9,138 bases of DNA from Niveispirillum sp. Its GTDB lineage: Bacteria > Pseudomonadota > Alphaproteobacteria > Azospirillales > Azospirillaceae. The translations under genes and the position numbers were made by a program. Shown piece after piece: positions 1 through 6,028 of this stretch (the stretch's first letter is position 1; each line of letters opens with the position of its first letter). The stretch is taken from positions 1 through 9,138 of the forward strand of contig JAEMSB010000005.1 in the NCBI GenBank assembly GCA_016463045.1. Reading direction: 5' to 3'. Below the pieces are notes generated by a model. That model did no database searches, was not told the DNA's origin, and worked only from the letters and a program-made list of their open reading frames with translations.

Positions 1-540
1 CCCTTGTTCGACCGCTGCCGTTCCGTCTTTGCCTATGATGATGCCAGCCGGTCGCTGGTGCTGGGCTTCAAGCATGGCGACAGGACCGATTGCGCCCCGG
101 CCTTCGCACAGTGGCTGGCGCGGGCAGGCGCCGGTCTGCTGACGGAGGCTGACGGGATCATTGCGCCGGTGCCGTTGCACCGCTGGCGGCTGTTGAAACG
201 GCGGTACAACCAATCGGCCCTGCTGGCACTCAAGCTGGGACGGATGACGGGGCGGGTAGCCATGCCCGACCTTCTGATCCGCCGCCGCGCCACACCCAGC
301 CAGGGCGGGCTGTCCGCCAAGGGTCGTGCCCGTAATGTGGAGGGGGCCTTCATGGTCAATCCCCGGTGCCGGGAGGCGGTGAAGGGTGCGCGCGTGCTGC
401 TGGTCGATGACGTGTTCACGACGGGGGCGACGGTGGGTGAATGCGCCAAGGTCCTGCGCCGCGCCGGGGCCAGGGCTGTCGATGTCGTGACCCTGGCGCG
501 CGTGGTGCGGCCTGTCACCTTAGGCGATGAGGGAAGCTGA
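1..540 (+). CDS. comF: ComF family phosphoribosyltransferase-like protein, 5' truncated by window edge
   Basis: The reading frame is open from base 1 and ends at TGA 538-540, giving about 180 C-terminal residues. The ATG-like TTG at 4 is internal, not a start, because the usual N-terminal zinc-finger part lies outside the window. Seen: a 'GFKHGDR' segment near the visible N-terminus, typical of ComF proteins, then 'PVPLHRWRLLKRRYNQS' about residues 55-71, and a PRPP-binding motif 'VLLVDDVFTTGAT' about residues 131-143, with the two acidic residues and the Thr-Thr-Gly loop intact. The family is a type I phosphoribosyltransferase fold. In competent bacteria ComF helps DNA uptake as a cytoplasmic partner of the uptake machinery; its role in alphaproteobacteria is not well settled. 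It is followed 105 bp later by the glutaredoxin gene in the same direction. The family call is firm, the precise role is not. Confidence 0.9.
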   Translation, partial: PLFDRCRSVFAYDDASRSLVLGFKHGDRTDCAPAFAQWLARAGAGLLTEADGIIAPVPLHRWRLLKRRYNQSALLALKLGRMTGRVAMPDLLIRRRATPSQGGLSAKGRARNVEGAFMVNPRCREAVKGARVLLVDDVFTTGATVGECAKVLRRAGARAVDVVTLARVVRPVTLGDEGS

Positions 541-577
541 GGCAGCCCTGCATGGAGGGATTGCGGCAGCCCGCCCT

Positions 578-606
578 TTGCCATCCGCCAAAGCCGCGTC
601 ATATTG
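578..606 (+). promoter_or_regulatory. Candidate sigma70-type promoter for grxC
   Basis: TTGCCA at 578-583 and ATATTG at 601-606 are separated by 17 bp, in the short gap after comF and 40 bp before the chosen grxC start. The -35 match is good and the -10 match is weak. This would let grxC and the amidase gene be transcribed independently of comF. It is a motif match only. Confidence 0.3.
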
Positions 607-630
607 ATGAAACCAAACCATCATCCATGC

Positions 631-636
631 AGGAAG
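631..636 (+). promoter_or_regulatory. Ribosome binding site deciding the grxC start
   Basis: AGGAAG lies 9 nt before the ATG at 646. The earlier in-frame TTG/ATG at 604/607 have no such sequence at a useful distance and would add 14 residues (including two cysteines) that are not part of a normal glutaredoxin. Confidence 0.65.
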
Positions 637-645
637 TGTTCACCC

Positions 646-915
646 ATGTCCGCGCCCAAGGTCGAGATCTATACCAGCCCCTGGTGTGGCTACTGCACCC
701 GCGCCAAGCGACTGCTGGACAGTAAGGGTGTGGCCTATGAAGAGATCGACATCATGGCCGAACCCGCCCGCCGACCGGAAATGATCGACCGGGCCGGCGG
801 CCGCACCAGCGTGCCGCAGGTCTTCATCGACGGACAGCATATCGGCGGCTGCGACGACACCCACGCCCTGGACAAGGCCGGCAAGTTGAACCCGCTGCTG
901 GGTATCGGGGCCTGA
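646..915 (+). CDS. grxC: Glutaredoxin 3 (GrxC), class I dithiol type
   Basis: 89 residues, the normal size for bacterial Grx3. Glutaredoxins reduce protein disulfides and protein-glutathione mixed disulfides in the cytoplasm using glutathione. Seen: the active site 'SPWCGYCTRAK' near residues 11-21 with both cysteines, the cis-proline segment 'TSVPQVFIDG' and the following 'HIGGCDD' that in the family binds glutathione. The active site is CGYC and not the CPYC of E. coli Grx3; the second cysteine is kept, so dithiol chemistry should still work. A third cysteine sits in GGCDD. The start at 646 was chosen from its ribosome binding site and from family length. The stop is 3 bp before the amidase gene, so the two are very likely co-transcribed and perhaps translationally coupled. 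Confidence 0.93.
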   Translation: MSAPKVEIYTSPWCGYCTRAKRLLDSKGVAYEEIDIMAEPARRPEMIDRAGGRTSVPQVFIDGQHIGGCDDTHALDKAGKLNPLLGIGA

Positions 916-918
916 CAG

Positions 919-1758
919 ATGAGCGACAGCGCCGCCCCCGCCACCGTCCGCGTTGCCCTGGTTCAGGTCTCCGCGGGGCCAGAGATCATGCCCAACCTGG
1001 AACAGGCGGGCATCTTCGTGCGTCAGGCCGCAGCGGAGGGGGCAAGGCTGATCTGCCTGCCGGAGAATGTGTCCCTGATGGTGCAGGGGCGCGAGAACAT
1101 CCTGTCCCGCGTCAAGCCGGAGGAGAGTCATCCCGGCGTCCCCTTCTTCCGCGATCTGGCACGGGAAACCGGCACCTGGATCATGACCGGCACGCTGGGC
1201 TGTCTGCTGCCCGACGGGCGCGTTGCCAATCGCGCCTTCGTGATCAGCCCGCAGGGTGAGATCATGGCGCGGTATGACAAGATCCATATGTTCGATGTGG
1301 ATCTGGCCGGCGGCGAATCCTACCGCGAAAGCGCCACCTACCGGCCCGGAGAGCAGGCGGTGGTGGCCGACACGCCCTGGGGCGGGCTGGGCCTGTCCAT
1401 CTGCTATGATGTGCGCTTTGCCTATCTTTACCGCGCCCTGGCCAAGGCGGGTGCGTCGATCATTACCGTGCCCGCCGCCTTTACGGTGCCCACGGGTCGG
1501 GCGCACTGGCATGTGCTGCTGCGGGCGCGGGCCATTGAGACGGGATGTTTTATCCTCGCCCCGGCCCAGACCGGCACCCATGATGGCGGGCGCGGCACCT
1601 ATGGCCATTCCGTCATCATCAGCCCCTGGGGCGAGGTGCTGGCCGATGCCGGTGAAGCGCCGGGCGTGATCACCGCCGATCTGGACCTGTCCAAGGTGGC
1701 AGAGGCAAGGCGCATGGTGCCCAGCCTCCGCCATGACAGGGTGTTTGAGGGGCCTTAA
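919..1758 (+). CDS. Nit-type carbon-nitrogen hydrolase, probable deaminated glutathione amidase
   Basis: 279 residues, the usual length of a single-domain nitrilase-superfamily amidase acting in the cytoplasm. The catalytic Glu-Lys-Cys set is visible: E49 in 'LPENVSLM', K121 in 'RYDKIHMFDVD' and C162 in 'LSICYDVRFAYLYR'. The 'KIHMFDVD' and 'CYDVRF' sequences and the segment 'HWHVLLRARAIE' (about 196-207) match the Nit1/Nit2 branch better than plant nitrilases or N-carbamoylases. Known for that branch: Nit1 enzymes hydrolyse deaminated glutathione, a by-product of aminotransferases, to 2-oxoglutarate and cysteinylglycine; Nit2 acts on 2-oxoglutaramate. Its position 3 bp after the glutaredoxin gene fits a glutathione-related job. 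The start ATG at 919 has GGGG 8 nt upstream. The substrate is inferred from resemblance and context, and omega-amidase activity is the main alternative. Confidence 0.9.
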   Translation: MSDSAAPATVRVALVQVSAGPEIMPNLEQAGIFVRQAAAEGARLICLPENVSLMVQGRENILSRVKPEESHPGVPFFRDLARETGTWIMTGTLGCLLPDGRVANRAFVISPQGEIMARYDKIHMFDVDLAGGESYRESATYRPGEQAVVADTPWGGLGLSICYDVRFAYLYRALAKAGASIITVPAAFTVPTGRAHWHVLLRARAIETGCFILAPAQTGTHDGGRGTYGHSVIISPWGEVLADAGEAPGVITADLDLSKVAEARRMVPSLRHDRVFEGP

Positions 1759-1767
1759 GCGGCGACC

Positions 1768-1855
1768 ATCTCCGGCTCCGCCTAAACAAAAATCTCCGGC
1801 TCCGCCTAAACAAAAATCTCCGGCTCCGCCTAAACAAAAATCTCCGGCTCCGCCT
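1768..1855. repeat. 24-bp tandem repeat, 3.67 exact copies, overlapping the 3' end of the OsmC gene
   Basis: Exact copies begin at 1768, 1792, 1816 and 1840 (the last is 16 bp long). On the minus strand it reads as four 16-bp blocks AGGCGGAGCCGGAGAT separated by three identical 8-bp blocks TTTTGTTT. The block nearest the OsmC gene is its real 3' coding end; the other copies lie after its stop codon, and since 24 is a multiple of three, each full copy again spells AEPEIFV followed by TAG in the same frame. The array fills most of the 71-bp gap between the two convergent genes. No copy differs from another, which suggests recent duplication or ongoing homogenisation. Confidence 0.97.
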
Positions 1856-2300
1856 CGACGGGGAAGTTCACCGACCGGGCGATGAAGCACATTTCATGTG
1901 CCTTGTGGTGCAGGTGCCGGGCCTTTTCCACATCCGATCCCGGCGTCAGCGTCACGCGCGGGCGCAGCAGGACGCGCGTGAACTGCCCGGCCCCGCTGCC
2001 TTCCTCCACCATCCAGCCTTCGGCCCGATCCTCATAATCGGTGACGACCACGCCGGCACCGGCACACAGGCCCAGGTACCAGAGCTTGTGACAGGCCGAC
2101 AGCGAGGCGACCAGCAGGTCTTCCGGGTTCCAGCGGTCGGGATCGCCGCGGAAGGACGGGTCGGACGAACCGGCGATGGCAGGCTTTTCACCCGCACTGA
2201 TCAGATGGTCACGGGAATAGGCGCGATAGGCGCTGGTGCCCGTCCCCTGGTTGCCGGTCCAGGTGACGGTGACGGCATAGTGATGTTCCTTGCCGGACAT
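1830..2300 (-). CDS. OsmC family protein (thiol peroxidase-like)
   Basis: 156 residues, a normal OsmC/Ohr-family length. The family reduces organic hydroperoxides in the cytoplasm with a pair of cysteines. Seen: the helix motif 'NPEDLLVASLSACHKLWYL' (58-76) with C70 as the likely peroxidatic cysteine and E60 nearby, and the second cysteine C138 in 'HEMCFIARSVNFPV'. Both catalytic cysteines are therefore present. It resembles the OsmC/YhfA-like group ('OsmC family peroxiredoxin') more than Ohr, but the substrate cannot be told from the sequence. The start ATG at 2300 is preceded by GGAAAGGG 11 nt upstream. It converges on the amidase gene, and its last seven codons and TAG stop are the founder unit of the 24-bp tandem repeat. 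No convincing full promoter was found upstream. Confidence 0.92.
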   Translation of the reverse strand: MSGKEHHYAVTVTWTGNQGTGTSAYRAYSRDHLISAGEKPAIAGSSDPSFRGDPDRWNPEDLLVASLSACHKLWYLGLCAGAGVVVTDYEDRAEGWMVEEGSGAGQFTRVLLRPRVTLTPGSDVEKARHLHHKAHEMCFIARSVNFPVEAEPEIFV

Positions 2301-2409
2301 GATCGCTGAAACCCTTTCCGATGCGGATCAAACGTCGGCATCCTATGGCGGATCAGGGCCATCAGCCGGGCCAATATCGCCGGTCAGCACGGTGCCAAAC
2401 GGGCTTGTG

Positions 2410-3243
2410 CTATGGCTCTTTGGGGAACTGATGGCCGCGTGTGGCCACTTCTGTCCGCATGTCCGGGAACGGCTTGTTGCGGGCCAGTATGTCGGCGTAA
2501 AGCCTGTCCGCCAGCAGCGACTCGTAAGCCGCCTCAAACAGGCGGCGTTCCAGGCTTCCCGCGAAGGTCCTGGAAAAACCCATGTAGGAGCGCTGCACCG
2601 ACAAAGGCTGCCCCACCGGCAGGAAGCGTACGCCCGGATGTTCATCCAGATAGCGGGCCACGGCACGGGCATGGGCCGCCACCGCATCCAGCCGCCCGGC
2701 CGTGATAAGGTTCAGCCCGATATCGACGGTACGCACAATTTCCACCGTCACGCCTGTCCGGCTTGCCAGATCGCCGCCAACCGCCCAGCCCAGGGGCACG
2801 CCGATATGCGACAGGCCATCCGCCCCCGGCATCGGCCCGTGGTCAGACACAGCGCGGAACAGCCACATCTGATCGACATAGAAATGTTCGCGGCTGAACT
2901 CCATCCAGGCTTCCCGCTCCAGCGTGCGGAACGGGCCGATCAGGATGTCGGCCTGCCGCATCTCCACCTCTTTCTGGGCGCGGGGCCAGGGGAACTGCTG
3001 AAAGGTGCAGGTCAGGCGGGCGCGGTCACAGGCGGCACGCGCCAGTTCAGCCCCGATTCCCCGCTCACAACTGGCACCATCCGACACGAAGGGCAGCGGG
3101 CCGCAGACCAGGGTGACCGTTGCCGCACGGGAGGCCGGGTTGTCCGCCGCCCTGGCCCCGGCGTCAGGGGCCGGAAGCAGAAGCGGCAACGCCACAAGGG
3201 CGGCCTGAAGATGCCGCCAGCGGCGGCCACGATGACCCGTCAC
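2410..3243 (-). CDS. Exported substrate-binding protein, family 3 (amino-acid-binding type), no transporter alongside
   Basis: 277 residues from a GTG start at 3243. A TTG at 3300 would give 296 residues but has no spaced ribosome binding site and adds a non-signal-like N-terminus; the GTG has GGCAGG a few bases upstream. From the GTG there is a typical Sec signal: basic 'GHRGRRWRH', a hydrophobic stretch 'LQAALVALPLLL', then cleavage near 'AGARA'. The mature part has the two-lobe pattern of periplasmic solute-binding proteins related to bacterial extracellular family 3, with 'GIGAELARAA', 'MRQADILIGPF' and 'HIGVPLGWAVG' as lobe segments and a C-terminal helix 'RLFEAAYESLLADRLYADIL'. Four cysteines (47, 59, 72, 79) lie in the first lobe and could form disulfides. 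No permease or ATPase gene is adjacent, so the ligand and partner are unknown. It is divergent from pyrC. Confidence 0.8.
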   Translation of the reverse strand: MTGHRGRRWRHLQAALVALPLLLPAPDAGARAADNPASRAATVTLVCGPLPFVSDGASCERGIGAELARAACDRARLTCTFQQFPWPRAQKEVEMRQADILIGPFRTLEREAWMEFSREHFYVDQMWLFRAVSDHGPMPGADGLSHIGVPLGWAVGGDLASRTGVTVEIVRTVDIGLNLITAGRLDAVAAHARAVARYLDEHPGVRFLPVGQPLSVQRSYMGFSRTFAGSLERRLFEAAYESLLADRLYADILARNKPFPDMRTEVATRGHQFPKEP

Positions 3244-3380
3244 GACACCTGCCTGAGGCAATGGCCCGTTGGGCGTGTGCTTAAGCCTATGTCCCTTCAA
3301 CCCCTGCGGTCAATGATGCCGAAGCGACGCGCCCGACACAGCCCCCGGCGGTGCGCAAGCCCGGCCTTCCGCAGCGGCGC

Positions 3381-3409
3381 TTGAGTGTCGCGGGCTTTGG
3401 CCCTAGACA
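3381..3409 (+). promoter_or_regulatory. Candidate promoter for pyrC
   Basis: TTGAGT at 3381-3386 and TAGACA at 3404-3409 are separated by 17 bp, in the divergent gap before pyrC. The predicted start of the transcript would be near 3416, just upstream of the ribosome binding site. The -35 is fair and the -10 is weak, so this is a motif-based guess. Confidence 0.35.
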
Positions 3410-3425
3410 TCGGGCACTTGGCCCC

Positions 3426-3431
3426 AGGGGA
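3426..3431 (+). promoter_or_regulatory. Ribosome binding site deciding the pyrC start
   Basis: AGGGGA lies 10 nt before the ATG at 3442. The longer frame beginning at GTG 3385 would add 19 residues in front of the usual dihydroorotase N-terminus and overlaps the candidate promoter, so it was not chosen. Confidence 0.65.
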
Positions 3432-3441
3432 CCCGACCGCG

Positions 3442-4494
3442 ATGACCCAGCAACCGCAACGCCTGACCATCCGCCGCCCGGACGACTGGCACCTGCATCT
3501 GCGAACCGGCGCCATGCTGCGCGCGGTACTGCCGCATTCGGCGGCGCAACTGGGCCGGGCCATCGTGATGCCCAATCTGGTGCCCCCCGTGACGACGGCG
3601 GCCCAGGCCGAAACCTATCGCGCGGAAATCCTGGGCGCCCTGCCCGCCGGCAGCCGGTTCCAGCCGCTGATGACCGCCTATCTGACCGACGGCACCGACC
3701 CGGACGATCTGGAAGCGGGCAAGAAGGCCGGCATCTTTACCGCGGTGAAGATGTACCCGGCCCACGCCACCACCAATTCCGCCCATGGCGTCACCGATCT
3801 GGACAAGGTGGCCCCGGCCCTGGACCGCATGGCCAAGGTTGGTCTGCCCCTGCTGGTGCATGGTGAGGTGACGGATCAGAAGGTCGATATCTTCGACCGC
3901 GAGGCCGTGTTCATCGATACCGTTCTGCCCAAGATTCGCGCGCGCCATCCCGACCTGAAGATCGTGCTGGAACATATCACGACGGCAGAGGGCGTGGACG
4001 TGGTGCGCAAATATGGCCCGACCGGCAAGCTGGCGGCCACGATCACGGCGCATCACCTGATGATCAACCGCTCCAGCATCTTTGCCGGCGGCATCCGCCC
4101 GCATCTCTACTGCCTGCCCATCGCCAAGCGCGAGACGCACCGTCTGGCCCTGCGTGAGGCGGCAACCTCGGGCGAACCCTGGTTCTTCTTCGGCACTGAC
4201 AGCGCACCGCACCCGATCGGCGCGAAGGAAAGTGCCTGCGGCTGCGCCGGCATCTATACCGCCGCCACCGCTGTGGAACTGTATACCCAGGTCTTCGATG
4301 AGGAGGGCAAGCTGGACCGGCTGGAAGCCTTTACCAGCCTGAACGGCCCTGCCTATTACGGCCTGCCCCCCAATGACGATACCATCATCCTGGAAAAGAG
4401 CGGCCTGACCGTTCCCGATATCCTGGATATTGACGGCAAGGCCGCCGTGCTGCCCTTCCGGTCGGGCGAACGCCTGGACTGGAGACTTGTTTAA
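3442..4494 (+). CDS. pyrC: Dihydroorotase, class II (PyrC)
   Basis: 350 residues, against 348 in E. coli. The enzyme catalyses the reversible ring closure of N-carbamoyl-L-aspartate to dihydroorotate, step three of de novo UMP synthesis, in the cytoplasm. All binuclear-zinc ligands of the E. coli enzyme have a counterpart at nearly the same number: H17 and H19 in 'DDWHLHLR', the carbamylated lysine K103 in 'FTAVKMYPAHATTNS', H140 in 'LLVHGEVTD', H178 in 'VLEHITT' and D253 in 'FFGTDSAPH'. The chain is complete, with no frameshift. It is divergent from the solute-binding protein gene and followed 161 bp later by pyrE in the same direction, so two steps of the pyrimidine pathway sit together. 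Function is secure. Confidence 0.97.
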   Translation: MTQQPQRLTIRRPDDWHLHLRTGAMLRAVLPHSAAQLGRAIVMPNLVPPVTTAAQAETYRAEILGALPAGSRFQPLMTAYLTDGTDPDDLEAGKKAGIFTAVKMYPAHATTNSAHGVTDLDKVAPALDRMAKVGLPLLVHGEVTDQKVDIFDREAVFIDTVLPKIRARHPDLKIVLEHITTAEGVDVVRKYGPTGKLAATITAHHLMINRSSIFAGGIRPHLYCLPIAKRETHRLALREAATSGEPWFFFGTDSAPHPIGAKESACGCAGIYTAATAVELYTQVFDEEGKLDRLEAFTSLNGPAYYGLPPNDDTIILEKSGLTVPDILDIDGKAAVLPFRSGERLDWRLV

Positions 4495-4508
4495 TGCACG
4501 TTCCCTCA

Positions 4509-4576
4509 GGCGCCGGGCGCCGCCGTCTGGCGGCTTGGCTCACGGCGCACGTGCGCCGGGCCGGCGGTCGCCGGCC
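4509..4576 (+). repeat. Cluster of GC-rich inverted repeats between pyrC and pyrE
   Basis: Three successive structures occur in under 70 bp. GCCGCC/GGCGGC at 4519-4534 has a GTCT loop. GGCGCACGTGCGCC at 4544-4557 is a perfect 14-bp palindrome. GGCCGGCG/CGCCGGCC at 4559-4576 has a 2-nt spacer. A GGCGCC duplicate at 4509-4521 could pair in alternative ways. The spacing allows competing RNA folds, but no uridine run follows any of them. They may terminate or slow transcription leaving pyrC, or regulate entry into pyrE. Confidence 0.75.
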
Positions 4577-4577
4577 T

Positions 4578-4610
4578 CCAAGGGCATGAGGTAAAGCCTC
4601 ACGCCCTTGG
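4578..4610 (+). terminator. Large stem-loop downstream of pyrC, terminator- or attenuator-like
   Basis: CCAAGGGC (4578-4585) pairs with GCCCTTGG (4603-4610), then after one A/C mismatch TGAGG pairs with CCTCA, with the loop TAAAG at 4592-4596. The total is 13 paired positions. No uridine tract follows (the next bases are TATAATC), so it is not a canonical intrinsic terminator. It is 84 nt after the pyrC stop and 45 nt before the pyrE start. Pyrimidine genes are attenuated in several bacteria, but no short leader peptide feeding this hairpin was identified. Confidence 0.5.
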
Positions 4611-4616
4611 TATAAT
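4608..4616 (+). promoter_or_regulatory. Candidate extended -10 promoter for pyrE
   Basis: TGGTATAAT is an exact extended -10 element (TGn followed by TATAAT). It starts inside the right arm of the 4578-4610 stem-loop. No good -35 hexamer is found 16-18 bp upstream, which is acceptable for extended -10 promoters. A transcript starting near 4623 would have a leader of about 33 nt before pyrE. Confidence 0.45.
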
Positions 4617-4655
4617 CATCCTCCTCTGATCCTTACCGACCCGCAGGAACACGCC

Positions 4656-5333
4656 ATGATCGACGCCGCAACCGCCGCCACCCAAACGGCCCGCATCCTG
4701 ATTGAGACCAAGTCGGTCCTGTTCAATGCGGAAAAGCCTTTCATCTTCACCTCGGGCCGCGCAAGCCCCGTCTATATCGACTGCCGTAAGCTGATCAGCT
4801 TCCCGCGCGCCCGCCGCTTCCTGATCAATGCGGCCAAGGATCAGCTGTGCCGTGAGGCCGGGTTCGAGGCATTTGACGCTGTGGCGGGTGGTGAGACGGC
4901 GGGCATCCCCTATGCGGCCTTCGTGTCGGATGCCATGGACCTGCCCATGCTCTATGTCCGCAAGAAGCCCAAGGGTTTCGGCCGCAATGCCCAGATCGAG
5001 GGTCAGCTGCTGGAAGGCCAGCGCGTGCTGCTGGTGGAGGATCTGGCCAGCGAGGGCGGATCGAAGATCAATTTCGTCAATGCGCTGCGTAGTGCCGGCG
5101 CCATTGTCGAGCATATCTGGGTCGTCTTCCATTACGGCATCTTCCCGCAGTCGGAAACGACCATGGCCGAGATGGGCGTGAAACTGCACGCCCTGGCCAC
5201 CTGGTGGGACGTTCTGCGCGTTGCGCGCGAGGGCAATTACTTCGACAGCCACACGCTGAGCGAGGTCGAGAAGTTCCTGCACGCGCCGGAAGCCTGGTCG
5301 GCCAGCAATGGCGGGAACGAGGCCAAGGCCTGA
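4656..5333 (+). CDS. pyrE: Orotate phosphoribosyltransferase (PyrE)
   Basis: 225 residues. It joins orotate to PRPP to make orotidine monophosphate, step five of UMP synthesis, in the cytoplasm. Seen: 'FTSGRASPVYIDCRKLISFP' (31-50) for orotate and phosphate contacts, 'AGGETAGIPYA' (77-87), the flexible catalytic loop 'YVRKKPKGFGRNAQIEG' (100-116) and the PRPP-binding segment 'VLLVEDLASEGGSK' (124-137) with the acidic pair E128-D129. The PRPP loop reads ASEGGS and not the common ITTGGS/TTAGGS, so one Thr is replaced and an acidic residue is inserted. AGGAA lies 6 nt before the ATG, which fixes the start. It is downstream of pyrC behind a structured gap and may have its own promoter there. Confidence 0.96.
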   Translation: MIDAATAATQTARILIETKSVLFNAEKPFIFTSGRASPVYIDCRKLISFPRARRFLINAAKDQLCREAGFEAFDAVAGGETAGIPYAAFVSDAMDLPMLYVRKKPKGFGRNAQIEGQLLEGQRVLLVEDLASEGGSKINFVNALRSAGAIVEHIWVVFHYGIFPQSETTMAEMGVKLHALATWWDVLRVAREGNYFDSHTLSEVEKFLHAPEAWSASNGGNEAKA

Positions 5334-5342
5334 TCTTTATGA

Positions 5343-5366
5343 AAGGGGTGCCGCAAGGCGCCCCTT
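5343..5366. terminator. Probable shared terminator between pyrE and the convergent PDC-domain gene
   Basis: AAGGGGTGCC (5343-5352) pairs with GGCGCCCCTT (5357-5366) around a GCAA tetraloop, ten pairs including one G-U. The plus side ends in a short TTGTTC and the minus side in TTTCAT, so it could serve both convergent genes, though both U tracts are poor. It begins 10 nt after the pyrE stop and sits 3 nt past the stop of the opposing gene. Confidence 0.7.
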
Positions 5367-5368
5367 GT

Positions 5369-5983
5369 TCAATCTCGGGCCAGGGCTGCAAGCGTGAAAT
5401 TCGCGCACAGCACGCCCAGCGTCCGCCCGTCGACCGGATCGATCAGCAGGATGCTGGCCGCCACGACATAATCATCCGCCGATTCGTCATAGGCCGCCTC
5501 CTCCACATGCACCATGCCGGGGTCGGAGGTGGTGGGGACGATATATTTGGCCTCGTCCGACTGATCATAATCGCTGGGAATCCGTGTTGCCGCCACCAGC
5601 AGGCCTCGGTCGTCGGTCAGCATCAGATCGGCCAGCACCGCCTGCCGTGGCACACGCGCCAGGGTCAGATGGCGCGACATCTCCCCCTGCATGACCGTGT
5701 CCAGCAACGGTCCGGTTCCCCGCTTGGCCTGCAAACGCCATGTGACATCACGCTGAATGATGGCATCCATGGTGTAGGCGTCATTCTCCCGCGCGGCCTG
5801 CCGCAGGCCGGCCAACACCACCTGATCGGTCAAAATCTCCGCCGCGACGGTACGCAGGACAGTGCCGATCAGGGGGCTGTCCTCTGCCCGCGCCGCAATC
5901 GGCAATGTCTGGGCGGTCCCCGCCATTGGCATGGTGGGGGCGATCATCGAAAGCAGCAAAAATCCGATCCGGCAGGACCGCAT
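5369..5983 (-). CDS. Exported stand-alone PDC/Cache-like sensor domain protein
   Basis: 204 residues. The N-terminus 'MRSCRIGFLLLSMIAP' continues to a likely Sec cleavage near residue 24 (GTA/Q), and there is no later membrane segment, so the product should be periplasmic. The central part 'LMLTDDRGLLVAATRIPSDYD' region (120-140) followed by QSDEAKY resembles the ligand-binding core of PDC/Cache sensor domains of chemoreceptors and histidine kinases, but no signalling domain is attached. The start ATG at 5983 has CCAGG 8 nt upstream. It lies 188 bp downstream of a chemoreceptor gene on the same strand, across a terminator, so it probably has its own promoter. It may bind a small molecule or present it to a receptor; this is inference. 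A plain periplasmic protein of unknown role is the alternative. Confidence 0.72.
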   Translation of the reverse strand: MRSCRIGFLLLSMIAPTMPMAGTAQTLPIAARAEDSPLIGTVLRTVAAEILTDQVVLAGLRQAARENDAYTMDAIIQRDVTWRLQAKRGTGPLLDTVMQGEMSRHLTLARVPRQAVLADLMLTDDRGLLVAATRIPSDYDQSDEAKYIVPTTSDPGMVHVEEAAYDESADDYVVAASILLIDPVDGRTLGVLCANFTLAALARD

Positions 5984-6028
5984 CTGATACCTGGCATTGA
6001 TGGTGGCACGGCCCCAGGAGGGGCGTGT

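Noticed and set aside
1768..1855. CRISPR-like array (16-bp blocks with 8-bp spacers)
   Set aside because: The spacers are identical and far too short, and no cas genes are nearby. It is a simple tandem duplication.
640..1890. 416-codon minus-strand frame across grxC and the amidase gene, with a GDFCLGGA repeat
   Set aside because: It is antisense to two certain genes, and the peptide repeat is just the 24-bp tandem repeat read in another frame.
2290..3384. 364-codon plus-strand frame antisense to the solute-binding protein gene
   Set aside because: The minus-strand frame has a signal peptide and solute-binding-protein pattern. The plus frame is His/Arg/Gly-rich with no domain.
3385..3441. 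N-terminal extension of PyrC from the GTG at 3385
   Set aside because: The ATG at 3442 has a proper ribosome binding site and gives the family length and metal-ligand numbering. The extension overlaps the likely promoter.
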